A program made the position numbers and the translations under genes. Below are positions 26,452-34,907 of a DNA stretch of 64,000 nucleotides, in pieces (the stretch's first letter is position 1; the number at the start of each line of letters is the position of its first letter). The notes under the pieces are model-generated. The model worked only from the letters and a program-made list of their open reading frames with translations. It was not told the DNA's origin and ran no database searches. Origin of the DNA: JAYPWI01 sp038135065 (GTDB taxonomy: Bacteria > Actinomycetota > Acidimicrobiia > Acidimicrobiales > Poriferisodalaceae); the NCBI GenBank assembly GCA_038135065.1, contig JAYPWI010000018.1, positions 1 to 64,000 on the forward strand, in the 5' to 3' direction.

Positions 26452-27192
26452 ATGAGCGAAGGTGACGGCCCGCAAGCCGACGACGGCCATCGAGTCGACC
26501 TGGACACGGCTCGGCGCATCCTCGAGGAGGGCGAGCTCGAATTAGCCGCCCGCATGCCCTACAGCTCGAATGCAACCTTTCTGGTCACCGTCACCACGCC
26601 CGACATCACGGCGGCGGCCATCTACAAGCCGGTGCGCGGGGAGCGACCCCTGTGGGACTTCCCGGCTGGCCTCCACCGGCGGGAAATCGCTGCCTTCGAG
26701 CTGAGCAACCAGCTGGGCTGGGACATCGTGCCCCCGACGGTCGCCCGAGACGGACCACACGGCATCGGATCGGTGCAGCTGTTCATCGACAGCGACGAGG
26801 AACAACATCACTTCACCCTCGTAGAGGACAGCCGTTTCCACGCTGACTTGCGGCGGATCTGCCTCTTCGACGCAGTCGCTAACAACACCGACCGTAAGTC
26901 GGGACACTGCTTGCTGTCCCGCTGGGGCCGTATCTACGGGATCGACCACGGCCTGTGCTTCGCGGAGGACGACAAGCTGCGCACCGTGATCTGGGACTTC
27001 GCCGCTGAGCCCATCGAGGACCAATTGCTTGCGGACATCGAGGCCCTGATCAGTGACGATCTCGAGCCGCTACAGCCCTGGTTACACCGCGATGAGCTCG
27101 AAGCTCTCCGAGTTCGCGCTGCGCGGCTCGTCAACGACGGGCGGTACCCCGTCGATGATCACGGCCACCGCTGGCCATGGCCGCTCGTGTGA
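26452..27192 (+). CDS. SCO1664 family protein (PI3/4-kinase-like fold)
   Basis: The 246 residues match the SCO1664 family (TIGR03843), which has similarity to phosphatidylinositol 3/4-kinase-like folds. Seen here are YSSNATFLVTV and AAIYKPVRGERPLWDFP, which would be the ATP-lysine strand, VARDGPHGIGSVQLFI, and LFDAVANNTDRKSGHCLL with the catalytic-type N-x-x-x-R-K. RIYGIDHGLCF then supplies the metal-binding Asp. The substrate is unknown. In many actinobacteria the trio lies beside mshC of mycothiol synthesis; here the next gene is etfA on the other strand, 36 bases away. Confidence 0.9.
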   Translation: MSEGDGPQADDGHRVDLDTARRILEEGELELAARMPYSSNATFLVTVTTPDITAAAIYKPVRGERPLWDFPAGLHRREIAAFELSNQLGWDIVPPTVARDGPHGIGSVQLFIDSDEEQHHFTLVEDSRFHADLRRICLFDAVANNTDRKSGHCLLSRWGRIYGIDHGLCFAEDDKLRTVIWDFAAEPIEDQLLADIEALISDDLEPLQPWLHRDELEALRVRAARLVNDGRYPVDDHGHRWPWPLV

Positions 27193-27228
27193 GGGGACGC
27201 TCGTTCACGCCCCTGGTCGGGTGCGCTC

Positions 27229-28191
27229 TCAGCGGGCCTTGAGTGCTTCGATCAGGGCAGGCATGACCTTGTGGACGTCTCCCACAATGCCCAGATCGGC
27301 AACACCGAAGATGGGTGCCTCGCTGTCCTTGTTGATGGCGACGATGGTCTTGGAGCCCTTCATGCCCACGAGATGCTGGGTTGCACCCGAGATACCGCAG
27401 GCAATGTAGATGTCGGGCTTGACGACCTTGCCCGTCTGGCCGACCTGCTTGGCGTAGGGCACCCATCCGGCGTCGACGATGGCCCGGGAGGCTCCGGATG
27501 CAGCGCCGAGCAGATCAGCCAGCTCCTCGACCATCTCATAGGCCTCGGGCTGACCGAGCCCGCGTCCACCGGACACGACCACCCCGGCTTCACCGAGCTG
27601 GGGGCCGGAGCGTTCCTCTTCGAAGCGACCGGTCACCCGGGCAGCTCCTGCCCGGCCAACGTCGGGCACGTCCACCGCCTGGACTGCGGCAGGCCCACCA
27701 CCCGACGGCTCGGCCTCGAAGGACTTCGGGCGGAACAGTGCCAGGGCCGGACCGCCGGAACGGAACGCCGTGAACACGTTCTTGGTGCCACCGAAGACCG
27801 GTTCCTCGACCACCAGGGTGTCGCCCTCGAGTTCCGCACCCACGTTGTTGGTTACCACCGGCTGATCGAGCCGGACCGAGAGCCGGGCAGCTGTGTCGCG
27901 ACCGTTGGGTGTCTGACCGAAGAACACGGCACCGGGCCCGTTCGCAGTGACAAGCGCTTCCAGAGCGGCAGCAGCGTGCACGCCGACCAGACGGTCGTCG
28001 AGGGCCCCTGTGCTGTACACGGTGGACACCCCGTGCGCGCCCAGGGCGTCGGCCAGGGATGCACCGTCACCCGCGACGAAGGCATCGACGGTGTCGGCCA
28101 GGGAGCGGGCCTTGGTTACCAACTCCAACGTCAGGGTGGAGGGACCATCGCCCTCGGCTTCGGCGAAGATCAGGATTGTTCCGAGTGCCAT
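27229..28191 (-). CDS. etfA: Electron transfer flavoprotein, alpha subunit
   Basis: EtfA carries the FAD of the ETF heterodimer, which takes electrons from acyl-CoA and other dehydrogenases and passes them to the quinone pool. The 320 residues end with the FAD domain: VVSGGRGLGQPEAYEMVEEL, ASRAIVDAGWVPYAKQVGQT, GKVVKPDIYIACGISGATQH and IVAINKDSEAPIFGVADLGI. The N-terminal domain is the usual alpha/beta fold. It follows etfB by ten bases in the same transcript. The acyl-CoA chemistry at 50-64 kb may feed electrons to it, but that link is inference. Confidence 0.96.
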   Translation of the reverse strand: MALGTILIFAEAEGDGPSTLTLELVTKARSLADTVDAFVAGDGASLADALGAHGVSTVYSTGALDDRLVGVHAAAALEALVTANGPGAVFFGQTPNGRDTAARLSVRLDQPVVTNNVGAELEGDTLVVEEPVFGGTKNVFTAFRSGGPALALFRPKSFEAEPSGGGPAAVQAVDVPDVGRAGAARVTGRFEEERSGPQLGEAGVVVSGGRGLGQPEAYEMVEELADLLGAASGASRAIVDAGWVPYAKQVGQTGKVVKPDIYIACGISGATQHLVGMKGSKTIVAINKDSEAPIFGVADLGIVGDVHKVMPALIEALKAR

Positions 28192-28201
28192 GTCAGTCTC
28201 C

Positions 28202-28981
28202 TCAGATGACCTTGAGTTGGGTGAGCAGTTCGACGATTCGTTCGTGACCGTCGCCCTCGTCCTCGATGATCTCTCCGGCCTGACGCTCCTCGGCGTCGGT
28301 TACCCGGACGGTTTCCTGCCGAGCGCCAGCCCCACCGACTGCACCCGCGTCGACGCCGGTCGCAGCCAGATCGAGTTCTTCGACGGGCTTCTTCTTGGCA
28401 GCCATGATGCCCTTGAACGACGGATACCGCGGCTCGACGACACCGGCGGTCACCGATACCAGGGCGGGGAGCGCGCACTCGACATCGTCGTAGCCCGCCT
28501 CGGTCTGGCGCTGGACCTTGACCACCCCGTCGGCAACCTCGATCTGCTTCGCGAAGGTGATGGACGGCATATCCAGCACCCCAGCGATCATCTCGGGGAC
28601 CGTGCCCGTGTAGCCGTCCGACGACTCGACGCCGGCCAGCACGAGATCCGGTTCGTAACGTCCAATCGCCGAGGCGAGGATCTTGGCCGTGCCCAGAGCA
28701 TCCGTTCCGGCCAGAGCATCATCGCTGACCAGGATCGCATCATCGGCGCCCATGGCGAGGGCCGTCCGAAGACCTGAGGTTTCGTTCCGGGGCGCCATCG
28801 ACACCAACGACACCTGACCGCCGCCAGCCGCTTCCACGAGCTGGAGAGCCATCTCCACTCCGTAGGAATCGGACTCGTCGAGAATCAACTTGTCATCTCG
28901 CTTCAACAGGTTGGTGGCAGGATCCAACTCGCCCGGCAGCGCCGGGTCGGGGATCTGCTTGACGCAGACAACGACCTTCAT
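28202..28981 (-). CDS. etfB: Electron transfer flavoprotein, beta subunit
   Basis: EtfB binds AMP and forms the dimer with EtfA. The 259 residues start MKVVVCVKQIPDP, with KRDDKLILDESDSYGVEMAL, VSLVSMAPRN, LAGVESSDGYTGTVPEMIA and the C-terminal helical arm with the KGIMAAKKKP motif that contacts dehydrogenases. Length and motif order are normal. It is the first gene of the etfBA unit. A ~100-base region with no clear consensus promoter separates it from the divergent lipid kinase. Confidence 0.96.
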   Translation of the reverse strand: MKVVVCVKQIPDPALPGELDPATNLLKRDDKLILDESDSYGVEMALQLVEAAGGGQVSLVSMAPRNETSGLRTALAMGADDAILVSDDALAGTDALGTAKILASAIGRYEPDLVLAGVESSDGYTGTVPEMIAGVLDMPSITFAKQIEVADGVVKVQRQTEAGYDDVECALPALVSVTAGVVEPRYPSFKGIMAAKKKPVEELDLAATGVDAGAVGGAGARQETVRVTDAEERQAGEIIEDEGDGHERIVELLTQLKVI

Positions 28982-29080
28982 GAGATCAGAGTCTGCCGAA
29001 CTCGGTGCACATCGCCAACTCCGGCCAGCGGAAATAATCCGATGACGCGCGCCAGCGAGCAGTTGGGCAACACTTGAACA

Positions 29081-30037
29081 GTGCGACTACTGCTGTTGGT
29101 GAACGGATCGGCATCCTCGGTCACCGCTCGCACCCGGGTCATGCTGCAAACCGCATTGGCTCGTCATCACGATGTCGAGGTGGCGCTGACCAGCCGACGC
29201 GGTCATGCCATGCGGCTGGCCCGTGGGGCGGCCGCCACCGGCACCGAATGCGTCGTCGTGCTCGGGGGAGATGGCACCCTCAACGAGGCCGCCAACGGCC
29301 TGGTAGGCACCGATTGTGCGCTGGCCGCACTGCCAGGTGGATCGACCAACGTGTTCGCCCGAACGATCGGCACCCCCGACGATCCCCTTCAGGCGGCCGA
29401 CACCGTCCTGGCTGCCCTACATGCCGGTGCAGTACGGCAGGTCGGCCTCGGCGAGGTGGGCGGCCGCTACTTCCTCTTCCACTGCGGTGTCGGCTTCGAC
29501 GCCGCCGTCGTGGAGCAGGTCGAGCGACGCGGCTCGTTGAAGCGGTACGCAGGCCATCCGTTGTTCGTCTACGCCGGCTTCGCAACCTGGTTTCGCCACT
29601 ACGACCGCACCGCCCCTGCGATGAGCGTGCGTCACCGGACCGGGGGAGTCGACGACGCCTACCTCACCATCGTGCTCAACACGGACCCCTACACCTACCT
29701 GGGCAGCCGTCCCCTCTCACTGGCCCCCGAGGCGACCCTCGACAGGGGTCTCGTCGTCGTGGCCCTCAGGACGATGGAGTTCCGGCCCCTGACCCGACTG
29801 ATCGGTGGCCTCGTGACCGGTCGGGACCTCCATGAGGACCCCGGCCTGTACCGGGCTATCGACCTCGAGGAGATCGAGGTGGTGGGCCACCGCCCGGTCC
29901 CGCATCAACTCGACGGTGACCATTTGGGCACGGTCGATGCACTCAAGTTTCGTTGGCGACCCGATGCGTTGAACCTCGTCATGCCCATCAGCGAGGAGGC
30001 ATCAACACCTGGAGAGCCCGTTTCGGATCGTTGGTGA
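29081..30037 (+). CDS. Diacylglycerol kinase-family lipid kinase
   Basis: The catalytic domain of the DagK/sphingosine kinase family occupies the N-terminal half. VNGSASSVTARTR binds nucleotide; VVVLGGDGTLNEAANGL holds the GGDGT motif, followed by ALPGGSTNVFARTIGTP. The rest is the lid domain, with HCGVGFDAAVVEQVERRGS. It would phosphorylate diacylglycerol or a related lipid in membrane turnover. The start is a GTG. The last 50 bases overlap, tail to tail, with a glycerophosphodiester phosphodiesterase gene, another lipid enzyme. The family member is clear, but the true lipid substrate is not. Confidence 0.9.
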   Translation: MRLLLLVNGSASSVTARTRVMLQTALARHHDVEVALTSRRGHAMRLARGAAATGTECVVVLGGDGTLNEAANGLVGTDCALAALPGGSTNVFARTIGTPDDPLQAADTVLAALHAGAVRQVGLGEVGGRYFLFHCGVGFDAAVVEQVERRGSLKRYAGHPLFVYAGFATWFRHYDRTAPAMSVRHRTGGVDDAYLTIVLNTDPYTYLGSRPLSLAPEATLDRGLVVVALRTMEFRPLTRLIGGLVTGRDLHEDPGLYRAIDLEEIEVVGHRPVPHQLDGDHLGTVDALKFRWRPDALNLVMPISEEASTPGEPVSDRW

Positions 30038-30668
30038 TCACCCCGTCCACACCCAGGTTCTCGAGGTCGACCAATCGGCGGGGGTCGTCCACTGTCCAGA
30101 CGTTCACCCGCACCCCGAGGTCGCGGGCAACTGCCATGAACACCTCGTCCACCATCAGGTCGTGGGGATGGGCCACCCGATGGCCAGCCCTGACCAGTCG
30201 CCGGAGACACTCGGCAGGGTCGCCCCGGTCGAAGAGGTGGGCGGTGTGGGCCGTCGGATCCAAGCGGGACACTGCATCGATGGTGGCCAAGTCGAACGAG
30301 GAGATCGAATACGCGTCTGGTCCCCACCCAGACATGACCGACAGCACTCGCTCGGCGGTTGCCACGTCACCGACGGAACCCCGGCGCTCTGCATCGACTT
30401 TGATCTCGACGTTGACGTGGAGATCGCGACAGGCGTCGATTGCCTGCTCGAGCAGTGGCACGACGGGCGGGAGCTCAGCCGCCCGAAGGGTGGTGATCCG
30501 GCGCCCGTCGGGCAGGCGAGGATCGTGATGAACGGCCAGACGACCGTCGACCGTCGACCGTACGTCGAGTTCCACGCCATCGGCTCCTACCGCTACCGCC
30601 GCCGCGAACGCAGCAATCGAGTTCTCGGGATGATGTGCCGACGCGCCCCGATGGGCGATGACCTGCAT
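29988..30668 (-). CDS. Glycerophosphodiester phosphodiesterase
   Basis: The 226-residue TIM barrel has the catalytic start VIAHRGASAHHPENSIAAF, then GADGVELDVRSTVDGRLAVH with the metal-binding Glu and Asp, HDPRLPDG, and NVEIKVD. The last barrel strands read VNVWTVDD and GVDGVITNDPKRAL. It hydrolyses glycerophosphodiesters to glycerol-3-phosphate and an alcohol. There is no signal peptide, so it works in the cytoplasm. Its 3' end overlaps the 3' end of the convergent lipid kinase by 50 bases. Confidence 0.93.
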   Translation of the reverse strand: MQVIAHRGASAHHPENSIAAFAAAVAVGADGVELDVRSTVDGRLAVHHDPRLPDGRRITTLRAAELPPVVPLLEQAIDACRDLHVNVEIKVDAERRGSVGDVATAERVLSVMSGWGPDAYSISSFDLATIDAVSRLDPTAHTAHLFDRGDPAECLRRLVRAGHRVAHPHDLMVDEVFMAVARDLGVRVNVWTVDDPRRLVDLENLGVDGVITNDPKRALQVLMPPR

Positions 30669-30917
30669 GGATCACTGCCTTCCGACACCGGGGTGGCGGC
30701 AGGCCGGAGGGACCCGGACGCGTTGCCAAAACTTTTCCTTGTCCGGCGTTGACGAGCGAGGCTACTCTCTTCCTTCGCTGCGGAAACGCGGCCACTCAGG
30801 TGCCTGCCTCGTACTCGGGTACGGGAACTGCATCCCCCGCCCACGGCCACGATTTTTCGTGTGTGCACCTGGCCGTAGCCCGTCTTCGGACGTGGCTGCT
30901 CAGAATTCGACCTCGCA

Positions 30918-30933
30918 TGTGAAAGATTTCACG
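30918..30933. promoter_or_regulatory. CRP/FNR-like operator upstream of whiB1
   Basis: TGTGA-AAGATT-TCACG matches the CRP consensus TGTGA-N6-TCACA at nine of ten positions, and its core GTGAAA-GA-TTTCAC is a perfect inverted repeat. It ends 22 bases before the whiB start and ten before the ribosome-binding site, so it probably overlaps or follows the transcription start. In Mycobacterium tuberculosis whiB1 is a known target of the cAMP-CRP protein Rv3676. The regulator itself is not in the window. Confidence 0.6.
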
Positions 30934-30943
30934 AGCGTAATTT

Positions 30944-30948
30944 GGAGG
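30944..30948 (+). promoter_or_regulatory. Ribosome-binding site that supports the TTG start of whiB
   Basis: GGAGG sits seven bases before the TTG at 30956. The spacing is ideal, and no ATG or GTG is available nearby in frame. Confidence 0.75.
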
Positions 30949-30955
30949 AAAACCC

Positions 30956-31240
30956 TTGAGCGCAAGAGGGACCCTGCTCCTCGAGAGCGGTGTGTGGCGA
31001 AACTCGGCCAAATGTCAGGACACTGATCCGGCCGTCTTCTTCCCGATCGGCACCACCGGCGCCGCACTCGACAAGATCGCCGCCGCCAAGGCAGTCTGCG
31101 ACAGCTGCTCGGTGAAGGACCTGTGCCTCGAGTTCGCACTCAAGACGAACCAGGACTCCGGCGTCTGGGGCGGCACCTCCGAGGAAGAGCGGCGTCAGAT
31201 CCGCCGAGAACGGAACGCAGCCCGCCGCCGAGCCAGCTGA
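30956..31240 (+). CDS. whiB1: WhiB1-type iron-sulfur transcription regulator
   Basis: The 94-residue Wbl protein binds a nitric-oxide- and oxygen-sensitive [4Fe-4S] cluster and, in mycobacteria, contacts the primary sigma factor. The four ligands are Cys20, Cys48, Cys51 and Cys57 (KCQDTDPAVFFP; AVCDSCSVKDLCLEFAL). The WhiB1-like pattern continues with NQDSGVWGGTSEEERR, then a basic tail RRERNAARRRAS for DNA contact. It is closest to WhiB1 among the classes I know, through FFPIGTTGAALDKIAAAK. The TTG start has a strong GGAGG. A CRP-like palindrome lies just upstream. The convergent pdtaS begins its stop eight bases away, the same pairing as Rv3219 and Rv3220c. Confidence 0.93.
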   Translation: MSARGTLLLESGVWRNSAKCQDTDPAVFFPIGTTGAALDKIAAAKAVCDSCSVKDLCLEFALKTNQDSGVWGGTSEEERRQIRRERNAARRRAS

Positions 31241-31248
31241 TCCGCTGC

Positions 31249-32754
31249 TCACTGGCTCTCTGGAACTTCCTCCCGACTCGGTTGGCGCACCGGGACTCGA
31301 ACGACCGCCTCGGCTCCCGGGCTATCGCTCCTGTTGTTGAGCGTGAAGGTTCCGCCTAGATCCGAGGTGACGAGGGCACCGATGATCGACGTCCCAAGAC
31401 CATGCTGGTTGTCGACGTCGAAGTCTGCGCCCACCCCGACCCCGTCGTCGCGCACCGTCAGCTCGAGCCAACCGGGCTCAGGTACGCCGATCACGACATC
31501 GATTGCACCGATGTAGCCACCGTCGCTGGATGATCTTCCCGGGAATGCATGATCCACTGCGTTCTGCAACAACTCGTTGAGCACGACGGCCAACGGCGTC
31601 ACGACCTCGGCGTCCACCACACCGGAGTGACCTTCGACCGAGAAACGGATCCGGCGGTCTGCTGACAGATAACCCTCACCGATCGTGTCGACCAAGCGGG
31701 TCAGCACTTCCTTGAGATCCACATCGTCTGTCGACTGGTTGGCCAGGGTCTCATGGACGAAGGCGATCGCACCGATCCGCCGAACGGATTCGCCGATGGC
31801 ATGTTTGGCCTCGTCGAGTTCGAGTCGACGACTCTGCAGTCGGAGCAGTGAAGAAATCGTTTGGAGGTTGTTCTTCACCCGGTGATGGATCTCACGGATG
31901 GTGGCGTCCTTGGAGAGCAGCAATCGATCACGGCGTCGCAACTCCGACACGTCGCGCAGCAACACGACCAAACCGTCGGACCTCGCTGACCCGAACTGCG
32001 GCAACACCATCACCTGGATGGTCACGTCACCCTGTTCGACCTCCATGGTGGCCGGGGCAAGGGTGGTCAAAGCCTTGCCAACGGGAGCCTGGTCGAGTCC
32101 GACCTCGCCGAGTCGTCGACCGGCCACGTTGCCCACCACCCCCACCCGGTGAAGGGTGCTGAGGGCGTTGGGGGACGCCCACTGGACCTTGCCGTCGACA
32201 CCGAGAAGGAGCATGCCGTCCCCCACCCGCGGAACCTCGTCGAGATCGACATCGTCGCCCCGATACGGAAAGGTGCCAGCTGCGATCATCGCGGCGAACC
32301 GGGCAAAGGTGTCGAGATATCGGCGTTCCAGTTCCCCGGGGTCCCGCCGTGTCTTGAAGTCGGGCGACACCTCTCTACTCAGGACGCCGATCACCACCTC
32401 GTCGTGTCGCACCGGGACTGACAACACCCTCGCTCGGCGCCCCGTCGCCGACAACCGAACCTCCCCCTCGACGATCTCACCCAACGCATATGCCCGCGCA
32501 ACCAGTGGGCGATCGACGTCGTCGGTGGTCACCCCGACATGGTCATCCTGATAGATGGTCTGGCCGGTGGTCGGTCGGATCTGACCGACCACGGTGAACG
32601 AGCGAGACGCCCCATCGACCGGAGCGAAGAGCAGAAGGTCGGCAAAGGCCAGATCGGCAATGAGGCCCCACCACGACACCAGGCGCTGGAGATGAAGGAG
32701 TTGGCGAGTGGAGAGCCCAGTGCCCAACCGTGCCAGCTCCGCGAGGGTGGCCAT
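31249..32754 (-). CDS. pdtaS: PdtaS-type histidine kinase (GAF-PAS-HisKA_2-HATPase)
   Basis: The 501-residue cytosolic kinase has an N-terminal GAF-like sensor (about 20-160), a PAS domain (about 175-275, LLLGVDGKVQWASPNALSTL), and a dimerisation helix. The HisKA_2 motif is IREIHHRVKNNLQTISSLLR with the phosphate-accepting His at 290 or 291. The ATP domain has VLNELLQNAVDHAFPG and VRDDGVGVG. In mycobacteria PdtaS phosphorylates PdtaR, an ANTAR antiterminator that acts on RNA. No membrane segment is present. It lies 60 bases after the ArsA-like pair and converges on whiB1. No PdtaR gene is in the window. Confidence 0.93.
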   Translation of the reverse strand: MATLAELARLGTGLSTRQLLHLQRLVSWWGLIADLAFADLLLFAPVDGASRSFTVVGQIRPTTGQTIYQDDHVGVTTDDVDRPLVARAYALGEIVEGEVRLSATGRRARVLSVPVRHDEVVIGVLSREVSPDFKTRRDPGELERRYLDTFARFAAMIAAGTFPYRGDDVDLDEVPRVGDGMLLLGVDGKVQWASPNALSTLHRVGVVGNVAGRRLGEVGLDQAPVGKALTTLAPATMEVEQGDVTIQVMVLPQFGSARSDGLVVLLRDVSELRRRDRLLLSKDATIREIHHRVKNNLQTISSLLRLQSRRLELDEAKHAIGESVRRIGAIAFVHETLANQSTDDVDLKEVLTRLVDTIGEGYLSADRRIRFSVEGHSGVVDAEVVTPLAVVLNELLQNAVDHAFPGRSSSDGGYIGAIDVVIGVPEPGWLELTVRDDGVGVGADFDVDNQHGLGTSIIGALVTSDLGGTFTLNNRSDSPGAEAVVRVPVRQPSREEVPESQ

Positions 32755-32814
32755 GAGAGCGAAACGTACTGCTACCTGAGCCCAGCGACCAACATCGGCC
32801 GAACGCCGAACCCC

Positions 32815-33963
32815 TCAGCCGACGGCCGGCCCAAGGTCGAGCTCGGCTGCGATCCCAGCAAGGACATCAATCGACGCAGGGGGACGATCTCGCCGCTCGA
32901 CCGCCGCCCAGGCAGGCATACCGTCACCCGCAAACGCTTCGCTCATCCGGGTCCGGTCACCCACCACCCGCTCGTCGTCCCGTTCCATACGCTCGAGTCC
33001 CCGCCGAACGAAGCCCTCGACCGCCTGCTCCAGCCCCTGGGGACCCTCGGCCCCCTGCTCAGGTCCACAAAGGCCCTCGATCTCGGCGATCACTGCAACC
33101 GGATCGACATCGAAGGTCGGTCGCTGCGCAGTGACCAGGTTGACCACCGAGGCGCACCAGTCAGGACCACCGACTTCGGAATCGAGGGAATCTCCCAGAG
33201 CGCGAGCGTGGATCAACGGACCGGATTCCGGGGAGGTGACGATCACGGCAGCGGCCCCGTCCAACGCCGCCTGCACCCGATCAGCCCGGTCCAACAGACC
33301 CTCGACGAGACCCCCAGCCAGCCTGAAGAACTCGACCAGGTCGCCGACGAACCCTCGTCCCAACACACGGTCCCCAACCGCCCGGAATGGGCGAGCAGCC
33401 AGGTCGGTGATCGGACCACCAGAGGTGCCCGTGAACCACGACAGCGACCGGAGGGTGAGAAAGGACCGCATGCGAGCTGGGCCGGCCAGGAAATCGAGCC
33501 CCCGCACCGAAGGGGGCGTGTCGACGATGACCGTTCCTTCAGCCCGCTGCAGCAGATGGAACAGGCGCTCGACGGCGATGAAATCGTGGCTCTGGACGAA
33601 CTGCCGGGTGACCGCTCGATACATCGAGTTCTGGCGCAGCAGCGCTGCTTCACCAGCCCCGAGTTCTCGCGACACCAGGTCGTCCCAGGCCTCGGCGGGA
33701 TCGATCATCTCGACGATGAGCCGACCTCCGTCGACTCCTGCCGGTGGCAATGTGATTTCGATCGGGCCAGGGGCGGCATCCAGTCCGTACACCGACGCCA
33801 GTCGCCGGGCTGGATCGACGGTCAACACAGAGGTGGAACGGCCCAGCCCGTGACTGGCACCGAGTCCCAGGGCGGCGGCAATGGTTGTCTTGCCGACCCC
33901 TCCAGATCCCATGGTCAAGACGAGGCTGCGCTCCGCCAGGATGGTTCGCAGGGGCGAACTCAT
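32815..33963 (-). CDS. ArsA/Get3-like ATPase, long partner (Rv3680-like)
   Basis: The 382 residues carry the ArsA deviant P-loop VLTMGSGGVGKTT (19-26 core), the VLTVDPARRLASVYGL switch I region, VIVDTPPSVRGLDFL and VIVTSPES. The MXGXGGVGK form fits the anion-transport ATPase family. It follows the 308-residue partner by one base, so the two are surely made together and probably form a heteromer, as for mycobacterial Rv3679 and Rv3680. No arsenic-resistance genes are near. The client is unknown; Get3-like roles in membrane-protein or metal handling are possible. Confidence 0.85.
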   Translation of the reverse strand: MSSPLRTILAERSLVLTMGSGGVGKTTIAAALGLGASHGLGRSTSVLTVDPARRLASVYGLDAAPGPIEITLPPAGVDGGRLIVEMIDPAEAWDDLVSRELGAGEAALLRQNSMYRAVTRQFVQSHDFIAVERLFHLLQRAEGTVIVDTPPSVRGLDFLAGPARMRSFLTLRSLSWFTGTSGGPITDLAARPFRAVGDRVLGRGFVGDLVEFFRLAGGLVEGLLDRADRVQAALDGAAAVIVTSPESGPLIHARALGDSLDSEVGGPDWCASVVNLVTAQRPTFDVDPVAVIAEIEGLCGPEQGAEGPQGLEQAVEGFVRRGLERMERDDERVVGDRTRMSEAFAGDGMPAWAAVERRDRPPASIDVLAGIAAELDLGPAVG

Positions 33964-33964
33964 G

Positions 33965-34891
33965 TCACCACTCCCCCTCGAGGATCTCCACCAGTGCCTC
34001 GAGGGTCGGATCGCCGCCCAGATCGGGCAGGGACCAACAGATCAACGGGTCGAGCCGCTCGGCCAGACGACGGAAGCAACCCAGAGCCCGATCACCTCGA
34101 TCCCGCAGATCCACAAGATGACCCACCATGGCCGACAGGCCGGGGGACGCCGAATCCGATCCGCCCTGTGCAATCGCATGCTCGACCCAGTCCAAGAGGC
34201 GGAGATCAGCGGCCAATCCGGGAGCGGCAGGCATGCGATTCACGACACCGCCCACGAGTCCGACGGGGGTTGTAGAGGGAATGCGATCGACCAGGGCCAG
34301 GGCCTCGTCCACTGGTCCGTCATCAGGGGTCGCCACGACGAGTGCTCCAGCCACGGTCGGGTCACTCAGCACGTCGGTCATCCACGAGGTCTGGTCGGCC
34401 AGCAAGCCGCCGGCTGCCAATCGACCCACCGACACCGGGGCAGCGAGATGGCCCACAACATGTCCGGTGGCCGGACCGTCCATCACCACCAGGTCGTAGG
34501 TCCCCTGGCGGACGAACCACAGCAGCTTGCCGACGGACAGCACCTCGCGGACACCAGGAGCTGCCCGGCCCATGAGATCGAGGCCACGGCTGACGGGACC
34601 CAGGCGCGACACCACGGGGATCGGGGTGAACGTGGCCAGGTAGTCACGAATGGCAGCCTCGGTATTCATCTGCATCACATCGACACCGGGTGCCACAGGG
34701 ACGGGCTCGTAGCCCTGCGCAGGCGAGCCGAAAGCCGCCGCTACATCACCGCTCGCGTCCAAGTCGCAGATCAGCACCCGTCTGCCGGTGCGAGCGGCCA
34801 GCGCACCGACCGCGGCTGCGACCATGGACTTTCCTACGCCACCCTTTCCCGTCACCGCCAGAAAGCCGAGTGACAGCGGGTGGGTCACCAT
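33965..34891 (-). CDS. ArsA/Get3-like ATPase, short partner (Rv3679-like)
   Basis: The 308 residues begin with the P-loop FLAVTGKGGVGKSMVAAAVG (GKGGVGKS at 15-22), then RVLICDLDASGDVAAAFG, a switch II-like VVMDGPATGHVVGHLAAP and VVATPDD. The P-loop Lys pair is the form that needs a partner lysine across a dimer. It follows DUF3107 by 16 bases and is translated just ahead of the longer ATPase. The short-then-long order matches Rv3679-Rv3680. No membrane anchor is seen. Confidence 0.85.
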   Translation of the reverse strand: MVTHPLSLGFLAVTGKGGVGKSMVAAAVGALAARTGRRVLICDLDASGDVAAAFGSPAQGYEPVPVAPGVDVMQMNTEAAIRDYLATFTPIPVVSRLGPVSRGLDLMGRAAPGVREVLSVGKLLWFVRQGTYDLVVMDGPATGHVVGHLAAPVSVGRLAAGGLLADQTSWMTDVLSDPTVAGALVVATPDDGPVDEALALVDRIPSTTPVGLVGGVVNRMPAAPGLAADLRLLDWVEHAIAQGGSDSASPGLSAMVGHLVDLRDRGDRALGCFRRLAERLDPLICWSLPDLGGDPTLEALVEILEGEW

Positions 34892-34907
34892 CGGGGACCC
34901 GGACCCC

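Noticed and set aside
31285..31305. A T-arm-like string (GTTCGAGTCCCGG on the minus strand) suggesting a tRNA
   Set aside because: It lies inside the pdtaS coding end, and no matching acceptor, D or anticodon arm is found upstream.
32539..34275. 578-codon plus-strand frame opposite pdtaS and the ArsA-like genes
   Set aside because: It is a mirror of conserved minus-strand ATPase genes and has low-complexity composition without any motif.
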